In this document: positions 24,839-32,539 of the stretch, in pieces
How the letters are laid out: each line of letters opens with the position of its first letter
Position numbering within the stretch: the first letter of the stretch is position 1
DNA from: Pumilibacter muris
Lineage (GTDB): Bacteria; Bacillota; Clostridia; Christensenellales; Pumilibacteraceae
DNA: 64,000 nucleotides
Direction of reading: 5' to 3'
Assembly (NCBI RefSeq): GCF_943193045.1
Contig: NZ_CALPCN010000003.1
Span: 124,001 to 188,000 of the forward strand
Position numbers and translations under genes: made by a program
The notes under the pieces: model-generated
Seen by the model: the letters and a program-made list of their open reading frames with translations, nothing else
Databases searched by the model: none
What the model was told of the DNA's origin: nothing

Positions 24839-26074
24839 ATGAAAAGAAACATTTTTCTGTCGGTTGCGGCGGCGATTATGCTTTGTGTGGCGGTGTGCGC
24901 GGGGGCTTTTGGGGGAATATCGGCAAACGCCCAAACGCGAGAGGAAAACAAGCTTTCCGACTTTGCGGAAAATTTCGAAAGCTACCAAACCGACGCTTTT
25001 ATAGAAAACGTTCCGAGTTTTACCGAGAAGTGGGAAAACAACGTTTTGCGCGGCGGCGAGGCTCAGGGAATGGACTCACACTTAAAAGAAGCGGCTAAGG
25101 TCGTGTACGAAAACGGCACCGACGGAAACAAGGTTCTCGAGGTGAAAAACATGACGGGCGCCGACACGTTTTTCTATATAGGACCGGGCAACGATTTTCG
25201 CGTTAAAAATTTCGACGCGTCGTTAAAAGTGAAATTCCGCACCGAAGGGGTTGCCGAGCGCAGTTGGGTAGGCTTTTCGTTTCGTAAAAAGACGCAAACC
25301 CACTATACGGGCACAAACAATTTGCTGTTTTTCGTGCAACGTTACAAAGTTAATTCCGAAGTTAGCGGTCATGCAATGGCGATTATAGGAAGCGGCTCTC
25401 CGTCCGATTTGAAAGACATGGGGCTTTTATACGGCGACAAGCTTTCGCTCAATACTAAAAATTACAAAGTGCCCGGCCTTGCGGCGGAACAGGATTCCGA
25501 CTTTATAGAAATAAAACTCGAAGCGCGAGGCAACAACTACAAGCTGTATGCGAACGACTCGGTTTTAATAGATTGCACTTTCGACGTTTCTCTTTTCGAC
25601 TACTTCGGAAAGCTCAGCGTTAACTGTTGCTCCGCCAACGTGCTTATAGACGACGTTAAAGTTGCGGTGCTCGACGAAACGTTGCCGCCCGAAATTTTGC
25701 CGTTGCCGTCGCCCGAAGTTACCCTCGACGAAGCGGGCAAAAAGATAAGCTGGGAGCGCGTTGAGGGCTCTGAGGGCTATGTTGTGAAAATAGGCGACAG
25801 AGAAGAAACGGTGTTCGGAACGTCGTTCGACCTTTCTAAATTGCAAGCGGGCACTCATGAAATAACGGTTACCGCAATCAGCGGCGACACGTTTGAAAAC
25901 TTGAACAGCGCGCCGAGCAATAAAGTGACGTTTACGGTAAACGGCGAAAAAACCGAAAAAGCGAGCGGCTGCGGCGGCTCGGCTACCGCCGCGAGCGTAA
26001 CGGGAGCTTGCGTGTTTCTTGCGCTCGCGTCAGGCGTTCTTGCGTTAAAACGCAAAAAGGAGAAAACAAAATGA
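24839..26074 (+). CDS. Secreted surface protein with CGGS C-terminal anchor
   Basis: A 411-residue protein: signal peptide to about residue 31 (ending SANA), a concanavalin-like beta-sandwich module with FENYKLYAND/LIDDVKVAVLDE-type closing strands, and a fibronectin-III-like domain (EVTLDEAGKKISWERVEGSEGYVV). It ends with the tail SGCGGS, a hydrophobic segment and KRKKEKTK. The layout mirrors the C-terminal part of the 955-residue protein at 19163. Probably a surface glycan-binding protein. Its stop codon overlaps the next gene's ATG. Confidence 0.78.
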   Translation: MKRNIFLSVAAAIMLCVAVCAGAFGGISANAQTREENKLSDFAENFESYQTDAFIENVPSFTEKWENNVLRGGEAQGMDSHLKEAAKVVYENGTDGNKVLEVKNMTGADTFFYIGPGNDFRVKNFDASLKVKFRTEGVAERSWVGFSFRKKTQTHYTGTNNLLFFVQRYKVNSEVSGHAMAIIGSGSPSDLKDMGLLYGDKLSLNTKNYKVPGLAAEQDSDFIEIKLEARGNNYKLYANDSVLIDCTFDVSLFDYFGKLSVNCCSANVLIDDVKVAVLDETLPPEILPLPSPEVTLDEAGKKISWERVEGSEGYVVKIGDREETVFGTSFDLSKLQAGTHEITVTAISGDTFENLNSAPSNKVTFTVNGEKTEKASGCGGSATAASVTGACVFLALASGVLALKRKKEKTK

Positions 26075-27204
26075 AAAGAAGTTTGGTTTCGCTTATGCTC
26101 TGCGGCGCTCTTCTTGCGGTTGCGGGGTGCGGCGGCAAGCCGCCGAAAGAGGAGCGTGAAAAACTTGAAAACGTTGTGGATTTCGTTTTGGAAATTCCCG
26201 AAGGGCGTGACGCGGTTGTTTTGCAACTCACCGACATTCAAATTATAGATTCCGACCAACAACGCTATCCGGGCAGATTGCCGAATTTGGTTGAGGAATG
26301 GAAGCCCGAGAATATGGAGAAGCTGGCGTTTTCGCACATGCGCGAAATAGTTGAGCGTGTAAAGCCGGATTTGATTGTGCTTTCGGGCGACAACGTTTAC
26401 GGAGAGTTCGACGACAACGGAACTTCGCTCGCCGCGCTTATAAAGGAGATGGAAAGCTACCAAACCGCGTGGACTCTTACTTTCGGCAATCACGACAACG
26501 AGACGAGAAAAGGAGTTTTGTGGACTTGCGAGCAATACGAAAAAGCGGAGCATTGCCTTTTTAAACGCGGACCTGTAGAATCGGTTCACGGCAACGGGAA
26601 TTTTAACATAGGCATATCGCAAGGCGGCAAGCTTACCGAAGTGGTTTGGCTTATGGACTCCAACGGGCATACCGATTCCGATTCCGACCAAAACATGTAT
26701 TCGACGCAGGGGCTTTTTCCCGACCAAATAGAGTGGTTCATAGAGCAAAACGAGAAGTTGCGCAAATTTAACGGCGGCGTTTCGCCGAAAAGCATAGGCT
26801 TTTTTCACCACCCTTTGCGCGCGTTCGGAAACGGGCTTCAAAAATACGGCTACACGTCGGGCAGACACGATTTTTACGGAGAGGACGGTTCCGCCGACTT
26901 TAAGAAAATCGCGGTGCCCGAAAATTCGGCGGGCGACTGCGGCTATATGAATAAAGACGCGGGTTCGTATATAGACCAAGAATACGAGTTTCACGAACTA
27001 CTTAAAAAGTACGGTTGCGAGGGTTGGTTCTTCGGGCACGACCACGAAAACAACGCGAGCGTAACATACGACGGCGTGCGCTACACTTACGGTTTAAAGG
27101 CGAGCGAATACGATTCTTACATAAGTTCGGTGCTCGGCGGCACCCGCATAACGGTGGGCGAAAACGGGTTGAAAGTTATGCACGAATATTTGGGCAAAAA
27201 GTGA
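26071..27204 (+). CDS. Lipoprotein calcineurin-like phosphoesterase
   Basis: A 377-residue protein whose ATG overlaps the preceding stop (ATGA). Lipobox VAGC (C20) indicates surface anchoring. Metallophosphoesterase motifs: QLTDIQIID (first metal Asp), LSGDNVYGE, FGNHDNE, FFHHP and FFGHDHEN. The longer frame from 26008 is rejected because the signal peptide begins at 26071 behind AAGGAG. A surface phosphatase could release phosphate from phosphorylated glycans or teichoic acids; that role is an inference. Confidence 0.88.
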   Translation: MKRSLVSLMLCGALLAVAGCGGKPPKEEREKLENVVDFVLEIPEGRDAVVLQLTDIQIIDSDQQRYPGRLPNLVEEWKPENMEKLAFSHMREIVERVKPDLIVLSGDNVYGEFDDNGTSLAALIKEMESYQTAWTLTFGNHDNETRKGVLWTCEQYEKAEHCLFKRGPVESVHGNGNFNIGISQGGKLTEVVWLMDSNGHTDSDSDQNMYSTQGLFPDQIEWFIEQNEKLRKFNGGVSPKSIGFFHHPLRAFGNGLQKYGYTSGRHDFYGEDGSADFKKIAVPENSAGDCGYMNKDAGSYIDQEYEFHELLKKYGCEGWFFGHDHENNASVTYDGVRYTYGLKASEYDSYISSVLGGTRITVGENGLKVMHEYLGKK

Positions 27205-27424
27205 CGCTAAAATATAAATTTAAACTTTCCTGTTTGATTTTGCGCCCGTAACTGTGGAAACTTGCCAAAAATCGGGTGGGTTCGCCTAATAAATTTTATC
27301 CGAGTTTAAATTTTGTTGCGCTATGTGTGAAAATGGTGTATAATGTATTTGCAAGCGTTCGTCTTTTTTCGGCTTATTCGCCGCTTTCGGGCTTGCGCGA
27401 AATCGTTTTCGGGAGTGCGCATTT
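27205..27424. promoter_or_regulatory. Intergenic region before ROK gene with a weak promoter
   Basis: TATAAT occurs in the context GGTGTATAATG about 80 bases before the ROK start, with a poor -35 (TTGCGC) 17 bases upstream. No other feature is seen. Confidence 0.45.
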
Positions 27425-28612
27425 ATGCAAGAAAGAAATCAAACTTATTTAAGGCGAAAGAACAAAGAGGACATAATAAATTTGTTGCGCGAGCGTTCGC
27501 AGTCGTATTCCGAAATCGCTCGCGCTCTAAAACTTTCGAATACCGCCGTAGGCAAAATCGCGGACGCTCTCATTGCCGACAATCTTATTTTGCGCGACGG
27601 CGACACTAAGGGAAGAACGGGCATAAACCTGCAAATAAACGCCGATTTCGGCTACGTTGTGGCAATCGACTTATCGGGACGCAAGCTTACGGTGTGCGCG
27701 GCGGATTTTAGGAGCAACGTTTTGGTGAGGCGCGAAATCGCCGAAGTGGTGAGCTTTTCCAAAAGCGACCTTAACGCGCTTATAGACGCGGTTCGCGGCA
27801 TAGTGAACGGCGAGGAATGCAAAGGGCGCAGGCTGTGCTGCATAAGCATAGCGTCGCCCGGAATAATAGACCGCGCGAGCGGCGAGTTTTTGCTCAATCC
27901 GCGCTTTAAAGGTTTTAAAGGCGTTTCGCTCGAACAGGTTTTTTCCGAAGAATTCAAATGCCGCACCGTTGTGCGCAACGACATAAATTTGGCTTTCGAG
28001 GGCGAAAAAGTTTACGGCACGTTCTTAAAAGACGTTATGAACGCGCTAATGTTCCATATAGACGTAGGAACCGGCGCGGCGATAATAATAGACGGCAAAG
28101 TGTACGAGGGCACTCACGGCTTTGCGGGCGAAATAGGTTATTTTAAACTGAACATGTTCGCCACCGACCCCAACGGCTTGGAAAACTTGAACTACGCTAA
28201 TTATTACGACAGTTTGTCGCTTTATTCCTCGCTTGCAATGGTTATGCGCGAAGTGTTGGCAGACCCGGCGTGTCCGCTCGCGGTGCAACTGAAAAGCGAG
28301 GGCGTAGACCCGCACGACGTAACCATTCGACACATGGTTGACTCTTACGCGTCGGGCGACGTTATGGTGCGCCGAATTATAGACGCGTCGGGGCGGGTTA
28401 TAGGAACTGTTGCCAACAATTTGGCGGAGTTTCTCGATATAGACACCATTGTGCTCAGCGGCACGGCGGTGGAACTCGGCGAAAGCTTTTTGGCGGTTGT
28501 GGCGTCTTGCCTTAACGGAAAAACCGTGCGCTTTTCGTCTCTTATGGAAAACGCGCCGCTTATGGGTGCGGTAAACACCGGACTAACTCAGGCTTTTGCC
28601 GACAATATTTAA
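27425..28612 (+). CDS. ROK-family transcriptional regulator
   Basis: A 395-residue protein. An N-terminal winged helix (about residues 10-60; SYSEIARALKLSNTAVGKIA) is followed by a ROK sugar-kinase-like fold with DVGTGAAIIIDGKVYEGTHGFAGEIGY. The zinc motif CxCGxxGC that usually follows the GHxxGE region is absent (KLNMFATDPNGLENLNYAN there), so kinase activity is doubtful and a sugar-sensing repressor is more likely. It sits between the surface set and the intracellular enzymes and is probably their regulator. Confidence 0.88.
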   Translation: MQERNQTYLRRKNKEDIINLLRERSQSYSEIARALKLSNTAVGKIADALIADNLILRDGDTKGRTGINLQINADFGYVVAIDLSGRKLTVCAADFRSNVLVRREIAEVVSFSKSDLNALIDAVRGIVNGEECKGRRLCCISIASPGIIDRASGEFLLNPRFKGFKGVSLEQVFSEEFKCRTVVRNDINLAFEGEKVYGTFLKDVMNALMFHIDVGTGAAIIIDGKVYEGTHGFAGEIGYFKLNMFATDPNGLENLNYANYYDSLSLYSSLAMVMREVLADPACPLAVQLKSEGVDPHDVTIRHMVDSYASGDVMVRRIIDASGRVIGTVANNLAEFLDIDTIVLSGTAVELGESFLAVVASCLNGKTVRFSSLMENAPLMGAVNTGLTQAFADNI

Positions 28613-28640
28613 CACTTAATTTACCAACTTCGGAGCTTAC

Positions 28641-30440
28641 ATGACGACACGCGAATTTTGCAAAAGCGAACTGAATAAATACGTTAAAAAAATTACGGGC
28701 GAGACGGGCGCTATCGAGCTATATTGCGCCGACGGCGCCGACCTTTTCGAAGAACGTTACGTTATAAACGTGACGGGCGGGAAAGGAAGCATAACCGCTT
28801 CGCGCCCGCGCGCGTTGTTGCTTGGGGTATACGATTTTTTGCGCAGAGTGGGTTGCGGATTTTTGCGTCCCGGCGATAAGGGCGAGCGTATTCCGCGTAA
28901 GCCGCTCGGCAAGCTTACCGCTCATGCCGAAGTAGTTCCGTCGGCGCGCCACAGAGGAATAACAATAGAAGGCTCGGTGTCGCTCGAAAACGTGCTCGCA
29001 ATAGTAGACTGGGCGCCGAAAGTAGGATTTAACAGCTATTTCATTCAGTTTAGAACGGCGTTCGAATTTTTCGACCGTTGGTACGGTAAGCGCGGCGAAA
29101 AGTTTACCGAAGAGAAAAGCGCCGAGTTTGTGCGGCGCATAATATCCGAAATTAAACTGCGCGACATGGTGTATCACGCGGTGGGGCACGGCTGGACCAC
29201 CGCTTGCATAGGAGTGCAAGCAAACGGTTGGAAAGGCGCGGAACTCGCTTTGCCCGACGATAAAAAAGGGTTGCTTGCCGAAACGGGCGGAAGCAGAAAG
29301 TTTTTTAACGGCATACCTCTTAACACGCATTTGTGCTATTCTAACCCCGAAGCCCGCAAGCTTATGGCTGAGGAAGTTGCAAACTATGCGCAAGCTCACC
29401 CCGAAATAGACGTTTTGCATTTTTGGCTTGCCGACGACTCGAACAATGTTTGCGAGTGCGCCGAGTGTCGAAAAAAGCGGATTTCCGACTGGTACGTTAT
29501 GATGCTTAACGAAATCGACTCGCTTTTATCGGAGCGCAACCTGTCGGTTAAAATATGTTTTTTGGTATACCTCGATTTGTACTGGGTTCCTAAGAGCGAA
29601 AGCATTAAAAATCCCGACAGATTTATAATGATGTTCGCGCCCATATTCCGCACTTACACCACGCCTTATAGCGACGTTTGCAACGGAAAACCGCTCGAAT
29701 ACGAATATAACAAAGTTAAGTATCCGAACGACGCGTCTACATATTTGCGATTTTTGCGCGATTGGAAAAATATTTTCGCGGGAGAATGTTTCGACTTCGA
29801 TTATCACCTTATGTGGGATATAAACCGCGATTTCGGGGGCGAAAGACTTGCGCAGGTGTTGTTCGAAGACATTCGGGCGCTCGAAAAGCTTGGCATGCAA
29901 GGCTATATGAGTTGTCAGCTTCAACGCGCGTTTTATCCCAACGGGCTGGCGTTTTATCTTATGGGCAGAGCGCTTGCCGATTCCGAACTTTCGTTCGACG
30001 CAATTCGCAACGAATACTACGAGGGCGCTTTCGGCGGCGCGGCGGAATATGCGTCCGACTTTTATAAAATGCTCGAACGCACGGTAAGCTTTAAGTTTAT
30101 GAAAGAGGAAGAGAGCGGAGACGCCGCGTTGCCGGGATTTTACGAGGCGCAAAAACAGATAGAAAAAGAGCTTGCGCGTATGCCCGAGCCCGACGACGAA
30201 ATTTGTGCCGAAAGTCTTGCAATACTGCGTTTTGCGGCGGAAAACACCTTAAACATTGTGAACGTGCTCGTGTTGCAGCTTACGGGCGCGGACGAAAACA
30301 GCGTTAAAAAAGCGGATGAAAAACGCAAAAAGTTTTTTAACGACGGCGAACTGAGATTTCAGCCGTATGTTGACGACTTTTATCAAAACATGATTGTCGA
30401 TGGAATAATAGCGGCTAAAAAGGTGGGAATATACGCCTGA
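28641..30440 (+). CDS. DUF4838-type glycoside-hydrolase-like protein
   Basis: A 599-residue protein without signal peptide. The N-terminal alpha/beta domain (ALLLGVYDFLRRVGCGFLRPG) resembles the GH20/GH67-type accessory domain. The barrel that follows shows SARHRGITIEGS and then FWLADDSNNVCECAECRKK, characteristic of DUF4838 proteins. These are found in glycan loci, but the enzymatic reaction is not established to my knowledge. Its 35-base gap to the next gene suggests one transcript with the GH78-like and esterase genes. Confidence 0.82.
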   Translation: MTTREFCKSELNKYVKKITGETGAIELYCADGADLFEERYVINVTGGKGSITASRPRALLLGVYDFLRRVGCGFLRPGDKGERIPRKPLGKLTAHAEVVPSARHRGITIEGSVSLENVLAIVDWAPKVGFNSYFIQFRTAFEFFDRWYGKRGEKFTEEKSAEFVRRIISEIKLRDMVYHAVGHGWTTACIGVQANGWKGAELALPDDKKGLLAETGGSRKFFNGIPLNTHLCYSNPEARKLMAEEVANYAQAHPEIDVLHFWLADDSNNVCECAECRKKRISDWYVMMLNEIDSLLSERNLSVKICFLVYLDLYWVPKSESIKNPDRFIMMFAPIFRTYTTPYSDVCNGKPLEYEYNKVKYPNDASTYLRFLRDWKNIFAGECFDFDYHLMWDINRDFGGERLAQVLFEDIRALEKLGMQGYMSCQLQRAFYPNGLAFYLMGRALADSELSFDAIRNEYYEGAFGGAAEYASDFYKMLERTVSFKFMKEEESGDAALPGFYEAQKQIEKELARMPEPDDEICAESLAILRFAAENTLNIVNVLVLQLTGADENSVKKADEKRKKFFNDGELRFQPYVDDFYQNMIVDGIIAAKKVGIYA

Positions 30441-30475
30441 CAAAATAGGCGCATATTCTGTTCGGAGGAAAAAGT

Positions 30476-32524
30476 ATGGAATGGATTTGGGCGGACGGCG
30501 ACTGCGCGCCCGCGTATGTGGAGTTTTGCAGTAAGTTTACGGTTAAGGGAAACGGCGCCGTAACTTTGCGCGTCGGCGCCGATTGGGAATACGCCGCTTA
30601 CATAAACGGCAAACTTGCGTGTTTCGGGCAGTACGTCGATTCGTTCGGCGTGAAAACGGTTGATACTGCGGATATAACCGAATTTACTGTTAAAGGCGAA
30701 AACGAGTTTAAACTCGTAGCCCACCATATAGAACGCGATTATTCGGTGTGTAGGGTTATATCTCCTTGCGCGGCTTTCGAAATCTTTGAAGGCAAGCACT
30801 CGGTTGCGGCAAGCGGAACGCATACCGACTGCCGCCGTTACGCTTTTATTGTTGACGAAGCGGACGCGGTTACTCCACAAGTAGGTCCGTGTTGGCGTTA
30901 CGATTTTACTTCGCCCGAATTGCCGTTTAGAAAAGCGGTTGCAGCGAAAACCGAGTTTAAAGAGCGTCCGCGCCCTATAAAAAGATTCGAACTTACTCCG
31001 CCGATTAAATCGGTTGTTTGCGCGCAGGGAATTTATAAATGCGAACGCGAAGGAACTGCGGCGGAACGCATGCAACACGCGTGGCTTTCGGCGCGTCGGT
31101 TTTCTGACATGACGGGTTTAAAGAGGGTGGAAAGCGCTTCTCTCGATAAGTCCGTAACGTTTAAAGCCGACGGCGACGGCGGAATATACGTTGTGCTCGA
31201 CTTGGGCGCCGAAACTGCGGGATATTTGTTGTGCGACGTGAGCGTGCCCGAAAATTGTTCCGCAATGCTCGGGTGGGGCGAACACCTTGCCGATTTGCGC
31301 CTAAGAACGGCTATGGGAGAAAGAAACTTCGGTATAGCGTTGTCGCTTAAAGCGGGGCGCAATTCTATTTGCGACTATTTGCACCGTTTGGGTTGCAGAT
31401 ACGTTGCGTTGTTTGCGGATTCGAGCGAACTCACGCTAAACGGATTGACTTTGCGCGAGGCCCTATATCCTTTCGCCGAACTTAAAAAGGATTGGGGCGA
31501 CAGACTTTTGAACGAACTTTACGACGCGGGCAAGCGTACCCTTAAACTGTGCGCTCACGCTCACTACGAAGATTGCCCTTGGCGCGAACAGGCGTTGTAC
31601 AGCATGGATTCTCGCAATCAAATGCTTTTCGGCTACGGCGTTTTCGGCGAACTCGATTTGCCGCGAGCGGCGTTGCGCGATATTGCGGCGAGCATAACCG
31701 CCGACGGGCTGCCCGAACTGTGCCCGCCCGCTCGAAACACAATAACCATTCCGTCGTTCGCGCTTTATTGGTTGCTCGCGTTATATGAAAATGCGCAACA
31801 AAGCTATTGCGGCGAATTTGTGCGGGAGTTGCTTCCCGCCGCCGAACGCATGTGGCGCGCGTTTGCCGAACGTCTCGGCGAAAACGGTGTGGCTTGCTTC
31901 ACGGCTAAACGGTATTGGAATTTTTACGAATGGGTTGACGGGCTGGACGGCGGCGCGTTTTTCCGCGACGACGACATACCTCAAACTTACGACGCAATTT
32001 TAACGGCGCTGTTTGCTCTCGCGTCGCGCTCGCTCGGCAGTTTATATAAAACTGAGGGCTATGCCGAAAAGTCGGCGGAATGTTTGCGCACGGCACAAAT
32101 GGCGGAGGCGTCGTTTGAAAAGTTTTACGATAGTAAAAGCGGACTGTATGCGTCGTTTATAAGCGCCGACGGCGAAAAGTTCGGCTTGCACGGCTACACG
32201 CAAGCGGTTTTGGCGGCGGCGGGAATTGCGCGCGAACGCGCCGAAAAGGCGGTTGCCGCGCTCATGAATCCGCCCAAAGGAATGGGCGAGTGCACGTTCG
32301 CCACTCTTCAATGGAAATACGACGCAATAATGAAATACACTGCCGACAAGGATTTTTGCATAAACGAAATTTGTCGCGTTTTCGGCGGCATGCTTAAAAG
32401 CGGCGCAACGTCGTACTGGGAAACCGCGCTCGGAGAAGCCGATTTCGACGACGCGGGTAGCTTGTGCCACGCTTGGTCGGCGGTGCCGTGCTACTTTATG
32501 GATAAATATTTGAGCCGCAAATAA
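30476..32524 (+). CDS. GH78-like alpha-L-rhamnosidase
   Basis: A 682-residue protein with N-terminal beta domains (LRVGADWEYAAYINGKLACFG is the usual lectin-like jelly roll). The (alpha/alpha)6 barrel follows, with HYEDCPWREQALYSMDSRNQ (conserved acids), WNFYEWVDGLDG and SGATSYWET...DAGSLCHAWSAVP near the end. Length fits the family. No signal peptide; cytoplasmic. GGAGG precedes the ATG. It likely removes alpha-L-rhamnose, or a similar sugar, from imported oligosaccharides. Confidence 0.88.
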   Translation: MEWIWADGDCAPAYVEFCSKFTVKGNGAVTLRVGADWEYAAYINGKLACFGQYVDSFGVKTVDTADITEFTVKGENEFKLVAHHIERDYSVCRVISPCAAFEIFEGKHSVAASGTHTDCRRYAFIVDEADAVTPQVGPCWRYDFTSPELPFRKAVAAKTEFKERPRPIKRFELTPPIKSVVCAQGIYKCEREGTAAERMQHAWLSARRFSDMTGLKRVESASLDKSVTFKADGDGGIYVVLDLGAETAGYLLCDVSVPENCSAMLGWGEHLADLRLRTAMGERNFGIALSLKAGRNSICDYLHRLGCRYVALFADSSELTLNGLTLREALYPFAELKKDWGDRLLNELYDAGKRTLKLCAHAHYEDCPWREQALYSMDSRNQMLFGYGVFGELDLPRAALRDIAASITADGLPELCPPARNTITIPSFALYWLLALYENAQQSYCGEFVRELLPAAERMWRAFAERLGENGVACFTAKRYWNFYEWVDGLDGGAFFRDDDIPQTYDAILTALFALASRSLGSLYKTEGYAEKSAECLRTAQMAEASFEKFYDSKSGLYASFISADGEKFGLHGYTQAVLAAAGIARERAEKAVAALMNPPKGMGECTFATLQWKYDAIMKYTADKDFCINEICRVFGGMLKSGATSYWETALGEADFDDAGSLCHAWSAVPCYFMDKYLSRK

Positions 32525-32539
32525 ACGGAGAAAAAAGTT

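Noticed and set aside
25855-26994. 379-residue minus-strand frame
   Set aside because: Antisense to the surface protein and phosphoesterase genes; composition typical of shadows.
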